Origin: JADKAV01 sp041393775
GTDB taxonomy: Bacteria > Actinomycetota > Actinomycetes > S36-B12 > UBA10799
Assembly (NCBI GenBank): GCA_041393775.1
Contig: JAWKJM010000003.1
Coordinates: forward strand, 1,054,001-1,118,000
Reading direction: 5' to 3'
Length of the DNA stretch: 64,000 nucleotides
Positions 52,923 to 62,262 of the stretch are shown here, piece by piece; position 1 is the stretch's first letter, and each line of letters begins with the position of its first letter. Position numbers and translations under genes: made by a program. The notes beneath the pieces were generated by a model. The model was not told the origin of the DNA, did not search any database, and saw only the letters and a list, made by a program, of their open reading frames with translations.

Positions 52923-53729
52923 TTGAGGGTTGTTGAGGACCGCCGCGACCTGCTCTCCGACACCGGAGACGCCAGGCGCGGGGTCGTGATGACGATGGGG
53001 GCTCTGCATGAGGGCCACGCGTCGTTGATCCGGGCCGCCCGGGAACGCGACGACCACGTGACGGTCACCATCTTCGTGAACCCGCTGCAGTTCTCGGCTG
53101 GGGAGGATCTCGACCGGTATCCGCGGAGCCTGCAGGCCGACCTCGAGCTGTGCGAGAGCCTGGGCGTGAACTGTGTCTACACGCCGCGGGTCTCGCAGGT
53201 GTATCCGCGCGAACCCGAGGTGACGCTGGACCCGGGACAACTGGGCCGTGAACTCGAGGGCGCCGCCCGGCCGGATCACTTCCGCGGTGTGCTGACGGTG
53301 GTCCTGAAACTGCTGCAGGCCACGCAACCCGACGACGCATTCTTCGGTGAGAAGGACTACCAGCAACTCACCCTGCTGCGGTCGATGGCCTACGACCTTG
53401 ACCTCGGCGTGAACATCGTCGGGGTCCCGACGTCGCGGGAGGCGGACGGCTTGGCCAGGTCCAGCCGCAACCTGTACCTCGACGACGAGCAACGCGCGCG
53501 GGCCACCGCGATTCCAAGAGCGCTGGTCGCCGCGGCGCAACGCACCGATGCGGTCGAGATCCAGCAGGTCGCCGCCCGGCACCTCGCCGGTCTGGATGTC
53601 GACTACGCGGTGGTACGTTCAGCTGACCTCGGACCCGCCGAGGTCGGAGTGGGACGTTTGCTGATCGCGGCCAGGGTCGGCACCACTCGGCTGCTGGACA
53701 ATTGTGCGGTGGAAGTGAGGTCCGTGTGA
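52923..53729 (+). CDS. panC: pantoate-beta-alanine ligase
   Basis: This 268-residue ligase makes pantothenate from pantoate and beta-alanine. It has TMGALHEGHASLI near residue 24, GEKDYQQL near 141 and SREADGLARSSRNLYL near 168. The TTG start at 52923 is supported by an excellent SD (GAGGAGG 52911-52917), so TTG is the real start. panB and panD are not in the window. The nadB GTG overlaps its stop. Confidence 0.9.
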   Translation: MRVVEDRRDLLSDTGDARRGVVMTMGALHEGHASLIRAARERDDHVTVTIFVNPLQFSAGEDLDRYPRSLQADLELCESLGVNCVYTPRVSQVYPREPEVTLDPGQLGRELEGAARPDHFRGVLTVVLKLLQATQPDDAFFGEKDYQQLTLLRSMAYDLDLGVNIVGVPTSREADGLARSSRNLYLDDEQRARATAIPRALVAAAQRTDAVEIQQVAARHLAGLDVDYAVVRSADLGPAEVGVGRLLIAARVGTTRLLDNCAVEVRSV

Positions 53730-55318
53730 AACTGCCCGACAGTCTGCTGGCCGCCGTCCCGGGCTGGTTCATCGACGCCGATGTAGTCGTCGTCGGCTCG
53801 GGCATCGCCGGCCTGACCACCGCGATCCGTGCCACTCGGGCCGGACGGAAGGTCGTCGTCGTGACCAAGTCGCGCGTGGACGAGGGCTCCACCCGATGGG
53901 CCCAGGGAGGGATCGCCGCCGCGCTCGGGCGCGAGGACACCCCGCAGGCGCACCTCGAGGACACCCTCGTGGCAGGTGCCGGGTTGTGTGACCCGGCCGC
54001 CGTGCGGGTCCTCGTCGAGTCGGGGCCGACGGCCGTTCGACGACTGATCGGCTGGGGCGCGGAGTTCGACCTCACCCCGGAGGGCGACATCGCACTCACG
54101 CGCGAAGGCGGCCACCTCACCGACCGGATAGCCCATGCCGGCGGCGACGCGACCGGTGCTGAGATCCTGCGGGCGCTCGTCGCCGAGGTGGGCCAGCGGA
54201 TCCAGGTGATCGAGAACGCACTCGTGCTCGATCTACTGCAGGACGAGCGCGGCGTCGCCCAGGGCGTGACCCTGCACGTGATGGGCGAGGGGCAGATCGA
54301 CGGGGTGGGGGCCATCCTGGCGCCCGCGGTCGTCCTTGCGACCGGCGGCATCGGCCAGGTCTACTCCGCGTCCACCAATCCGGCTGTGGCGACCGGCGAC
54401 GGTATCGGACTCGGCCTGCGCGCCGGAGCGACGGTGGCAGACATGGAGTTCGTGCAGTTCCATCCCACGGTGATGTACCTGGGCGCTGCAGCAGTGGGAC
54501 AACAGCCGCTGGTCTCCGAGGCGGTGCGTGGCGAGGGCGCCACGCTCGTGGATGACGACGGAGTCAGATTCATGGTGGGCGTGCATCCGCTGGAGGAACT
54601 CGCCCCCCGCGACGTGGTCGCCAAGGCGATCATGCGGCGCATGCGTCAGACCGGTGCCGAACATGTGTGGCTGGACGGGCGCAAGATCGACTGGTCCGGA
54701 CGGTTCCCGACGATCTTGGCATCCTGTATGGAACACGGCATCGACCCGCACACCGACCTGATACCGGTCGCTCCCGCGCAGCACTACCACTCCGGGGGGT
54801 TGCGCACCGACCTCTGGGGCCGGACCACGGTTGCGGGGCTGTACGCATGCGGTGAGTGTTCGTGCACGGGGGTGCACGGCGCCAACCGCCTGGCCAGCAA
54901 CTCACTGCTGGAGGGGCTGGTCTTCGCCGACCGGATCGCCGACGTGCTGGCCGACCAGCCGTACGAACGCCGGGACCCGGTGGCCAAACAGCGTCCGTGG
55001 ACGGCCGACGCCGGTGGCCGCGGCCGTTTCCAGGAGGTAATGACCGAAGGCGCCGGTGTGCTGCGAAGCGCGGATTCGCTGGCGCAGACGCTGGGCGCCC
55101 TCGACGGCTTCGGGCCCGGGGAACCCTCCTCCAGTTCCTGGGAGCTGAGCAACCTGCTGTACGTGGGGAGGGCGTTGACCATGGCCGCGCTCCGGCGAGA
55201 GGAGACCCGCGGGTCGCACTGGCGGGAAGACTTCCCGGAGGCCAGCGACAGGTGGTTGGTGCGGTTGCACACCCGCATCGAGGACGGCGAGATGGTGACC
55301 CGGGAGGCTGCGCTGTGA
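53726..55318 (+). CDS. nadB: L-aspartate oxidase
   Basis: This 530-residue FAD enzyme oxidises aspartate to iminoaspartate for NAD synthesis. It has the GSGIAG loop at 24-29, EGSTRWAQGGIAAAL, the QFHPT segment, and the C-terminal YACGECSCTGVHGANRLASNS motif. GTG 53726 overlaps the panC stop and nadC overlaps its own stop. nadA is not present in the window. Confidence 0.93.
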   Translation: MKLPDSLLAAVPGWFIDADVVVVGSGIAGLTTAIRATRAGRKVVVVTKSRVDEGSTRWAQGGIAAALGREDTPQAHLEDTLVAGAGLCDPAAVRVLVESGPTAVRRLIGWGAEFDLTPEGDIALTREGGHLTDRIAHAGGDATGAEILRALVAEVGQRIQVIENALVLDLLQDERGVAQGVTLHVMGEGQIDGVGAILAPAVVLATGGIGQVYSASTNPAVATGDGIGLGLRAGATVADMEFVQFHPTVMYLGAAAVGQQPLVSEAVRGEGATLVDDDGVRFMVGVHPLEELAPRDVVAKAIMRRMRQTGAEHVWLDGRKIDWSGRFPTILASCMEHGIDPHTDLIPVAPAQHYHSGGLRTDLWGRTTVAGLYACGECSCTGVHGANRLASNSLLEGLVFADRIADVLADQPYERRDPVAKQRPWTADAGGRGRFQEVMTEGAGVLRSADSLAQTLGALDGFGPGEPSSSSWELSNLLYVGRALTMAALRREETRGSHWREDFPEASDRWLVRLHTRIEDGEMVTREAAL

Positions 55319-56142
55319 ACGTGGACGCGTTGATCAACACCGCCCTGGCCGAGGATCTCGCCGACGGCCCGGATGTCACCTCCGTGGCCACCATCCCGGA
55401 TCAGCACCGTTCGCAGCTGGATCTGGTCGCCCGCGCGGCCGGGGTTATCGCCGGCCTGGACGTGGCGCGGCGCGTATTCGAGATGGTCGGCCCGATCGCG
55501 GTGGTGCTGCGGGCCGCGGACGGGGACCGGGTCGGGGCGGGCGACGTGCTGCTCAGCGCCGTCGGGCCCACGCGCGACCTGCTCACGGCCGAACGAACCG
55601 CCTTGAACCTGCTCACCCACATGTCGGGGGTCGCGACAGCCACCGCGCAGTGGGTCGATGCGCTGGGTCCGGATGGGCCGAAGGTCAGGGACACCCGCAA
55701 GACGCTGCCCGGCATGCGGGAGTTGCAGAAGTACGCGGTGCGCTGCGGTGGCGGGGTGAACCACCGCATGTCGTTGTCGGACGCGGCGTTGGTGAAGGAC
55801 AACCATGTTGTGGCCGCCGGGGGGGTCGCGCAGGCGTTCACCGCGGTCCGGGAGCGCTTCCCGGGGATTCCGGTCGAGGTGGAGGTGGACTCCCTTGAGC
55901 AACTCGTCGAGGTGCTCGAAGCCGGTGCCGACCTCGTACTGCTGGACAACTTCACGCCCGAGCAGATGAAACGGGCCGTCGGGATCACCGCCGGTCGCGC
56001 CAGGCTTGAGGCGTCCGGGGGGCTCACGTTCGACAACGCCGCCGAGGTGGCGTCCACCGGGGTGGACTACGTGGCTGTCGGCGCTCTGACCCACTCGGTC
56101 AAGGCGCTGGATATCGGTGCGGATCTGCGGGAGGTGCAGTGA
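55315..56142 (+). CDS. nadC: nicotinate-nucleotide pyrophosphorylase (quinolinate phosphoribosyltransferase)
   Basis: This 275-residue transferase makes nicotinate mononucleotide from quinolinate and PRPP. It has DTRKTLPGMRELQKYAVRCGGG, KDNHV and the ASGGL/VGALTHS ending typical of NadC. GTG 55315 overlaps the nadB stop; the coaX ATG begins at its last base. Confidence 0.93.
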   Translation: MNVDALINTALAEDLADGPDVTSVATIPDQHRSQLDLVARAAGVIAGLDVARRVFEMVGPIAVVLRAADGDRVGAGDVLLSAVGPTRDLLTAERTALNLLTHMSGVATATAQWVDALGPDGPKVRDTRKTLPGMRELQKYAVRCGGGVNHRMSLSDAALVKDNHVVAAGGVAQAFTAVRERFPGIPVEVEVDSLEQLVEVLEAGADLVLLDNFTPEQMKRAVGITAGRARLEASGGLTFDNAAEVASTGVDYVAVGALTHSVKALDIGADLREVQ

Positions 56143-56894
56143 TGCTGCTGACCATCGACGTCGGTAACACGAACACGGTGCTCGGCTTGTTCGAGGGTGA
56201 CGACCTGCGACGCTCGTTCCGGGTGAAGACCGACCCGCGGGCGACGGCGGACGAAATGTTCATCCTCTTCCGCGCGCTGCTGCGGGGGCAGCCCCGGATC
56301 GACGGGATCGCGCTGTGCTCCACGGTGCCGGCCGTGCTGCGGGAGGCCAGGTGGATGATCACCGAGTACTACCCGGACACGCCCGCGGTGATCGTCGAAC
56401 CCGGGACCCGGACCGGGGTCCCAATTCTCACCGACAATCCCAAGGAGGTCGGCGCCGACCGGATCGTCAACACGTTGGCCGCGCATTCGCTGTACGACGG
56501 CCCGTCTGTGGTCGTCGACTTCGGCACATCGACGAACCTCGACGTGATCTCGGCCAAAGGCGAGTTCCTCGGCGGCGCTCTGGCGCCCGGGATCGAGATC
56601 TCCCTGGACGCCCTCGCGTCGCGGGCGGCGGCGCTGCGCAAGGTGGAGCTGGTCGCCCCCCGTTCCGTGATCGGCAAGAACACCGTGGAGGCCCTGCAAT
56701 CCGGGGCCCTCTACGGCTTCGCCGGTCAGGTCGACGGACTGGTGGACCGGATCCGTCAGGAACTCCCCCTCGAGCACGTCATCGCCACTGGTGGTCTGGC
56801 CCCGACCGTGCTGCCGGAGTCGCGCACGATCACGGCGCACGAACCGGACCTGACGCTCATCGGTCTGCGGTTGGTCTTCGAGAAGAACGTGTGA
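56142..56894 (+). CDS. coaX: type III pantothenate kinase
   Basis: This 250-residue kinase phosphorylates pantothenate, the first step of CoA synthesis. It begins LLTIDVGNTNTVLGLF and has the phosphate-loop DFGTSTNLDVI with the catalytic Asp; the GADRIVNTLAAH motif is present. The ATG at 56142 has an SD (GGAGG). A family A element begins 37 bp after its stop. Confidence 0.93.
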   Translation: MLLTIDVGNTNTVLGLFEGDDLRRSFRVKTDPRATADEMFILFRALLRGQPRIDGIALCSTVPAVLREARWMITEYYPDTPAVIVEPGTRTGVPILTDNPKEVGADRIVNTLAAHSLYDGPSVVVDFGTSTNLDVISAKGEFLGGALAPGIEISLDALASRAAALRKVELVAPRSVIGKNTVEALQSGALYGFAGQVDGLVDRIRQELPLEHVIATGGLAPTVLPESRTITAHEPDLTLIGLRLVFEKNV

Positions 56895-56930
56895 AGGGTG
56901 GTGGCAGCCGGGCCGCCCCGCCCGGACCTC

Positions 56931-57047
56931 TGTGTGAGGAAGGTGAGCGTTCCGAGCCCGCTTTGTGACGAAGGTGCGGGGTAGGGACCGCTCGGACCCC
57001 GCACCTTCGTGACAAGCGGGAGGGTGGGCCCGCACCTTCGTCACAAT
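56931..57047. repeat. Family A intergenic nested inverted repeat, copy 7
   Basis: The modules are TGTGTGAGGAAGGTGAGCG, TTTGTGACGAAGGTGCGGGG, CCCCGCACCTTCGTGACAA and CCCGCACCTTCGTCACAA. It groups with copy 1 because the outer right arm has the inner-type CACCTT core. It lies between co-directional coaX and argA, 37 bp after the coaX stop. Confidence 0.85.
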
Positions 57048-57143
57048 CGTGATCGCTGGCCTCCCGCAACCCCGGGCAGATAGCACCCGAACAACAGCCC
57101 ACCCGCCCGCCGGGGCGGAAACCGACCGCGGAACACTTGGATC

Positions 57144-57635
57144 ATGCAGATCCGGCCAGCGCGAACCACGGATGTGCGGACCATCCGTCGACTCATCGAC
57201 CAGTACGCCCCGGACCGGCGCTTGCTGTCCAAAGCCACCGTGGCCCTCTACGAAGACGTGACCGACTTCTTCGTGGCAGACGACGACGGTGTCGTGGTGG
57301 CCTGTGGTGCGCTGCACGTGATGTGGGAGGACCTCGCCGAAGTGCGCACCGTGGCGGTTCTCCCGCACTTGTTGCGCCGGGGGATCGGCACGTCGGTGCT
57401 CGCGGCCCTGATCGAACGCGCCCGTGACCTCGGCGTCTCCCGGATCTTCTGCCTGACTTTCGAGACGGAGTTCTTCTCGTCGTTCGGGTTCGAGGAGTTC
57501 AACGAGCGCGGTGTCGACATCCAGGTGTACGAGGAACTCCTGCAATCCGCCGATGAGGGTGTCGCGGAGTTCCTCGACCTGGACCGGGTCCGGCCGAACA
57601 CACTGGGCAACACCCGGATGGTCCGGTACCTGTAG
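57144..57635 (+). CDS. argA: amino-acid N-acetyltransferase (actinobacterial ArgA, GNAT)
   Basis: This 163-residue GNAT enzyme resembles the short ArgA of Mycobacterium tuberculosis (Rv2747), which acetylates glutamate or glutamine for arginine synthesis. It has VRTVAVLPHLLRRGIGTSVL, the acetyl-CoA-binding Q/RxxGxG/A motif, and a conserved FCLTFETEFFSSFGFEEF. ATG 57144 gives MQIRPARTTDVRTIRRLID. Confidence 0.82.
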   Translation: MQIRPARTTDVRTIRRLIDQYAPDRRLLSKATVALYEDVTDFFVADDDGVVVACGALHVMWEDLAEVRTVAVLPHLLRRGIGTSVLAALIERARDLGVSRIFCLTFETEFFSSFGFEEFNERGVDIQVYEELLQSADEGVAEFLDLDRVRPNTLGNTRMVRYL

Positions 57636-57720
57636 TGCTGGCGGGTCCGGTCCTCTGATCCGCGACGGGGTCAGCGCCGTGCAGACCCCGCACTTGAACC
57701 AGTGCCGCCGGCAAAGACAC

Positions 57721-58125
57721 CTACAGCAACCGCCGCTCCCACGTCAGCGGGTCCTCGACGGCGAAGAAGCGCACCGTGTCGGGGGTGGTGACGGCCAGCA
57801 CCGGTTTCGCGGTGACGCGATCGGGCAGCTGCGAGGTGGCGCTGACCCCGGTGATGTCCATCCGCTCGATGGTGAGAACGCGCCCGGACCCGCCGGCGAA
57901 GATCAGTTGACTGGGAGTCAGGCGCAGCACCCCGAAACCCTTGTCCGAACCGTGGGCGATCGCGGCGGGCTCCTCGAGGTCGCCGGTGTCCAGCGGCGGT
58001 AAGGAACGCTCCGCGCGACGGGCGGTGGCCCGGATCCTGGGCGCGGAGGGTGCCTGGTTCAGCATTCGCACGACTGCGTAGACGGCCACCGCCACCAGGG
58101 CGACGAGGACCAGCAGGCGCAGCAT
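57721..58125 (-). CDS. small membrane-anchored protein, unknown function
   Basis: The 134-residue protein has one N-terminal TM segment (about 2-21) and a cytoplasmic beta-rich domain with GVLRLTPSQLIFAGGSGRVLTIER, a pattern suggestive of a PH-like fold, but not firmly assigned. ATG 58125 is preferred over a TTG at 58134. It begins 11 bp after the stop of the SDR gene, on the same strand, so it may be co-transcribed with pgm and the SDR. Confidence 0.6.
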   Translation of the reverse strand: MLRLLVLVALVAVAVYAVVRMLNQAPSAPRIRATARRAERSLPPLDTGDLEEPAAIAHGSDKGFGVLRLTPSQLIFAGGSGRVLTIERMDITGVSATSQLPDRVTAKPVLAVTTPDTVRFFAVEDPLTWERRLL

Positions 58126-58135
58126 ACGGACCAAG

Positions 58136-58765
58136 TTAGGCCCTCGGCAGCACCGTCTCCACCGCAGGTTCGGTCTGTTCCAGAAGGCCGAGGAAGTTCC
58201 GGGCGATCTCGTCGGGCGACAAGTCGGTGCCCTCCTCGATCACCCCCATGACCGTGATCATGGCCACCCGGATGCCGGTGAGTTCCGCGGCGGCGCTGTG
58301 GACCAGGTTGCGCAAGGCGGCTTTCGCCGAGGCCAGGGCGCTGGCTGCGGGCCGCGGGTTGACCGCCAGGCCGCCGCCGGTGACGAAGAACGCCGAGCCT
58401 TCGTCCATCAGGGGGACCGCGGCCTGAAGTGCGGCCCAGGCGCCCAGACACCCGACGCGCCACGACTGTTCGACCCCCGCCAGCGGGATCTGGCTCGGTG
58501 TTCCTTCGACCAGGACCGAGGCGTTGTAGTGCACGACGTCCGGTGCCCCGAGTCGCTCGGCGGCCTCCCGCACCACCGCTTCCACCGCGTCCGGATCCCC
58601 GAGGTCGGCCGCCAATCCGAGGCCGCCGGCCCCCAGTTGCTCGGCATACTCCCGGGCCGCGTTGGGTCGTCGCGTGACCACCGCGACATTGCGACCGGTC
58701 CCGCCGTAGGCCCTGGCCAAGGACATGCCCAGTCCCGGGCCGACGCCGAGCACGATGGCACTCAC
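58136..58765 (-). CDS. short-chain dehydrogenase/reductase family protein
   Basis: This 209-residue SDR has VLGVGPGLGMSLARAYG, a glycine-rich cofactor motif (VGPGLG) that departs from the usual TGxxxGxG; VHYNAS in place of NNAG; and VTGGGLAVNP with the ASALASAKAALRN segment, in which the usual catalytic Tyr position is not evident. Activity is therefore uncertain. GTG 58765 overlaps the stop of pgm (58762-58764), so it is translationally coupled to it. Confidence 0.75.
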   Translation of the reverse strand: MSAIVLGVGPGLGMSLARAYGGTGRNVAVVTRRPNAAREYAEQLGAGGLGLAADLGDPDAVEAVVREAAERLGAPDVVHYNASVLVEGTPSQIPLAGVEQSWRVGCLGAWAALQAAVPLMDEGSAFFVTGGGLAVNPRPAASALASAKAALRNLVHSAAAELTGIRVAMITVMGVIEEGTDLSPDEIARNFLGLLEQTEPAVETVLPRA

Positions 58766-60387
58766 GCGAGCGTCTCCGTGACCAGGTCGCGGGCGGCGGC
58801 CTGCACCTGCTCGAGGTGCATCTGACCCACCCAACTCTCCGCGTAGATCTTGTACACGTCCTCGGTGCCGGACGGTCGCGCCGCGAACCACGCCTGCTCG
58901 GTCTCCACCTTGAGGCCGCCGATCGCCGCACCGTTGCCGGGCGCGGTGGTCAGGACCCGGGTGATCGGGTAGCCGGCCAGTTCGGTGGCCGTGACCTGGT
59001 CGGAACTCAGCGCCGCCAACTGGGCCTTCTCAGCACGGGTGGCCGGGGCGTCGATGCGGGCGTAGTGGCTGGTTCCGTACTGCTGCTCGAGCGCCGCGTA
59101 CTGCTGGCTGGGGGACAATCCCGTGGTCGCGATGATCTCGGCGGCCAGCAGCGCCAGCAGAATGCCGTCCTTGTCGGTGGTCCAGGTGGTCCCGTCCTTA
59201 CGCAGGAACGACGCGCCCGCCGACTCCTCGCCGCCGAACACCACCTCGCCGCTTCGCAGCCCTGGTACGAACCACTTGAAGCCGACCGGGACCTCCAGCA
59301 GATTGCGGCCCCGCCCCGCCACCACCCGGTCGATCATCGAGGAACTCACGAGGGTCTTGCCCACTGCGGCCTGCGCCGACCAGTCCCCGCGGTGGGTCAG
59401 CAGATAGTCGATGGCCACCGACAGGTAGTGATTCGGATTCATGAGGCCGCCATCAGGCGTGACGATCCCGTGCCGGTCGGCGTCCGCATCGTTGCCCGTG
59501 GCCACCTGGTACTCGTCCTTGGCCGCCACCAGTGACGCCATCGCGGACGGTGACGAGCAGTCCATCCGGATCTTGCCGTCCCAGTCCAGCGTCATGAACC
59601 CGAACTGCGGGTCGGTGCGGGGGTTGACCACTGTGAGGTTGAGTCCGAAGCGTTCGGCGATCGCGCCCCAGTAGGCCACGCTGGCCCCGCCCAGCGGATC
59701 GGCACCGATGCGCACCTCGGCGGACTTCACGGCGTCGAGGTTGAGGATCGATGGCAAGTCGTCGACGTAGTCCGCGATGAAGTCGAACGTCTGGATCTGC
59801 CCGCGGGCACGCGGCAGCGGAACCCGTCGCACGCCTTGGAGCCCTGCCCGCAGGAGCTCGTTGGCCCGGTCCTGGACCCACTTGGTGATCGAGGTGTCGG
59901 CGGGACCGCCGTCAGGTGGGTTGTACTTGAAGCCACCGTCCGTGGGCGGATTGTGGGACGGCGTGACCACGATGCCGTCGGCGTTGCGGCCCTGGGCGTT
60001 CAGCGTCAGGATCGCGTGGCTGATCGCCGGGGTGGGCACGAAACCGTCGTCGACGTCGACCAGGACCGTGACGTCGTTGGCGACGAGCACCTCGAGCGCG
60101 GTGGCGTAAGACGGCTCGGACAGCCCGTGGGAATCCCGGCCGATCAACAGCGGACCAGTGATCCCCTGTCCTGCCCGGTACTCGCAGATCGCCTGGGTGG
60201 TCGCAGCGATGTGATCGTCGTTGAAGCTGGTCCTGAGGCTGGATCCACGATGGCCTGAGGTGCCGAAACTGACCTGCTGCGCGGGGTCGTCCGGGTCAGG
60301 GTGCTCGGTGTAGTAGGCCGTGATCAGGCGGGCTACGTCGACGAGGTCATCGGGTTGGGCGGCGGTGCCGGCGCGAGGATCGCTCAT
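58762..60387 (-). CDS. pgm: phosphoglucomutase (alpha-D-glucose phosphate-specific)
   Basis: This 541-residue enzyme interconverts glucose 1-phosphate and glucose 6-phosphate for glycogen, trehalose and envelope sugars. It has FGTSGHRGSS at 41-50, the phospho-serine loop VVTPSHNPPTDGG with Ser144, the metal loop NDADADRHG and the C-terminal RPSGTEDVYKIYAES phosphate-binding motif. ATG 60387 is clear. It is divergent from a methyltransferase gene, 31 bp away. Confidence 0.93.
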   Translation of the reverse strand: MSDPRAGTAAQPDDLVDVARLITAYYTEHPDPDDPAQQVSFGTSGHRGSSLRTSFNDDHIAATTQAICEYRAGQGITGPLLIGRDSHGLSEPSYATALEVLVANDVTVLVDVDDGFVPTPAISHAILTLNAQGRNADGIVVTPSHNPPTDGGFKYNPPDGGPADTSITKWVQDRANELLRAGLQGVRRVPLPRARGQIQTFDFIADYVDDLPSILNLDAVKSAEVRIGADPLGGASVAYWGAIAERFGLNLTVVNPRTDPQFGFMTLDWDGKIRMDCSSPSAMASLVAAKDEYQVATGNDADADRHGIVTPDGGLMNPNHYLSVAIDYLLTHRGDWSAQAAVGKTLVSSSMIDRVVAGRGRNLLEVPVGFKWFVPGLRSGEVVFGGEESAGASFLRKDGTTWTTDKDGILLALLAAEIIATTGLSPSQQYAALEQQYGTSHYARIDAPATRAEKAQLAALSSDQVTATELAGYPITRVLTTAPGNGAAIGGLKVETEQAWFAARPSGTEDVYKIYAESWVGQMHLEQVQAAARDLVTETLA

Positions 60388-60418
60388 GATTGGCAGGGTA
60401 GTCCGCGCGGCTGGTTGA

Positions 60419-61015
60419 ATGACAGGCGTGGACGCAGACGGGTGGGATGCCAGGTACTCGGATCCGGAGTTGCTCTGGAGCGGTGAGCCGAATCAGTTCG
60501 TGGCGCAGTATCTGGCGGATCGGACCCCGGGCAGCGCCATCGATCTCGGCGCCGGCGAGGGCCGGAACGCCGTATGGCTGGCCAGCCGGGGCTGGGACGT
60601 CACGGCGGTGGACTTCTCGGCTGTCGGCCTTGCCAAGGCGCGCACGATGGCGATGGAGGCGGAGGTCGAACTCGCGACGGTCGCCGAGCACGTCGACAGG
60701 TTCAATCCCACGATGCGGGTCGATCTGGTCCTGCTGTCCTACCTGCAGATCCCCGACGACCACCAGACATCGGTCCTGCGGCGTGCGGCGGGCTGGCTGC
60801 AACCCGGTGGAATCGTCTTCGTCGTCGCCCACGACAAGTCCAACGTCGACCGCGGGCAGGGGGGACCGCAGAATCCCGGTGTCTGCTACACCGTGGACAA
60901 CACGGTCGCGGTTCTGGAGGGAGAGGGCCTGCGGATCGAAGTGGCCGAACTCGCCGAGCGGCCGGTGGACGGTGCGGTGGCGTTGGACACCGTGGTCCTG
61001 GCGGTCCGGGACTGA
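60419..61015 (+). CDS. class I SAM-dependent methyltransferase (TehB-like)
   Basis: This 198-residue methyltransferase begins GWDARYSDPELLWSGEPNQF, the signature opening of the small TehB/thiopurine-type group, with motif I IDLGAGEGRN at 41-50, VTAVDFS in motif II and WLQPGG in motif post-I. The substrate is unknown. ATG 60419 has no strong SD. It is convergent with the AI-2E family gene, 41 bp away. Confidence 0.8.
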   Translation: MTGVDADGWDARYSDPELLWSGEPNQFVAQYLADRTPGSAIDLGAGEGRNAVWLASRGWDVTAVDFSAVGLAKARTMAMEAEVELATVAEHVDRFNPTMRVDLVLLSYLQIPDDHQTSVLRRAAGWLQPGGIVFVVAHDKSNVDRGQGGPQNPGVCYTVDNTVAVLEGEGLRIEVAELAERPVDGAVALDTVVLAVRD

Positions 61016-61056
61016 TCCAGCGAGGTTACGTCGGCCAGCCGGAGGCCAATAGTCGC

Positions 61057-62190
61057 TCAACTCCTCACTGCGGCGCTCTCCACGATCTCGTGGCGCGGGA
61101 AGAACGCCGTGGCGATGCTCTGGATCACCGCTGCTGCGGGCAGAGCCAGGAAGGCACCGAGCGGCCCGAACAACGCGCCGCCTGCCAGCAGCGCGATGAG
61201 GGCGCTGGCCGGCGCCAGTTCCATCGTCCGGGCCGACACCCTCGGGCTGATGACGTAGTCCTGCAACGGGATCCACACGGCCAGCACTACGACGAAGATC
61301 ACGGCGTCGGCGGGGTCGCGGGTGACCAGGATCAGCAACGGCAGGGCCGCCGCGACGTAGGTGCCGATCATCGGCAGGAACTGTGACACCAATCCGTACC
61401 AGATCGCCAGTGCCAGGGCATAGGGGCAGTCCAGCAGCCACAGGGTCACCCCCACCACCGACCCCGCCAGGAACGACGTGAGGATGCGCGAGTACAGGTA
61501 TCCACCGGTCTTGTACACGGCGATGTCCCATGCCTGACCCACCACCGTCTGCATGCTTGCGGGCAGGAACGACAAGAGGAACCGGCGGAACCGGTCCTGG
61601 TTGGCCAGCAGGAAGAACGTGAACAACAGGACCACGAAGAACTCGAAGAGCCCGCCGATCACCGCGCTGGTGAAGCTCACTGCGCCACCGGCGAGGTCCG
61701 GCAGATGACTCTGCAACGCCGACAGCGCTGACTGGACCTGCGTGGTGTTGGACGAGGTGTCGAGAGTGACGCCGAACCTGCTCGCGAAATCCTTCACGTT
61801 GCTGATCAGTCCGGGCACGTCCTCGATCATGGCTTCGGTCTCGGTGATCAGTAGCGGGGTCATGGCTATCACCAGCGTCAGGACACTCATGATGAGGCCG
61901 AGCATCACCAAGGCTGTGGCCAGTGCGCGTTTGATGCCCCTGTGTACCAGCCAGTCCACGGCCGGGGCCATGGCGAAGTACAGGAAAGCGGCGATGACCG
62001 CCCACCACATCAGGTAGCGGACCCGCCCCAACATCGTGATGGCGGCCCACGTGAACAGGACCACCAGGACGAACACGAAGAAGGCATGCGCGCTCCACGG
62101 AGGCAGGGGGCGGCGCATCCACGCTCCCAGCGGTCCGCTGAACGCCCCGGGTTCCAGCCCGGGCGGCGGCTGATTGGCACTCTTCGCCAT
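61057..62190 (-). CDS. AI-2E family transporter
   Basis: This 377-residue membrane protein has seven or eight membrane segments and the segments typical of AI-2E family transporters (PF01594): PLLITETEAMIEDVPGLISN in the cytoplasmic loop and GLVSQFLPMIGTYVAAALPL toward the C-terminal part. The substrate of most members is unknown. ATG 62190 is the start. It lies upstream of no obvious partner. Confidence 0.85.
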   Translation of the reverse strand: MAKSANQPPPGLEPGAFSGPLGAWMRRPLPPWSAHAFFVFVLVVLFTWAAITMLGRVRYLMWWAVIAAFLYFAMAPAVDWLVHRGIKRALATALVMLGLIMSVLTLVIAMTPLLITETEAMIEDVPGLISNVKDFASRFGVTLDTSSNTTQVQSALSALQSHLPDLAGGAVSFTSAVIGGLFEFFVVLLFTFFLLANQDRFRRFLLSFLPASMQTVVGQAWDIAVYKTGGYLYSRILTSFLAGSVVGVTLWLLDCPYALALAIWYGLVSQFLPMIGTYVAAALPLLILVTRDPADAVIFVVVLAVWIPLQDYVISPRVSARTMELAPASALIALLAGGALFGPLGAFLALPAAAVIQSIATAFFPRHEIVESAAVRS

Positions 62191-62262
62191 GGCAACTCCT
62201 GTCGGGACGCAGTCCGCGTCTCCCGTGGGTATCCTGCCGTGCCCACAGGGCCCAGCGCGTGC

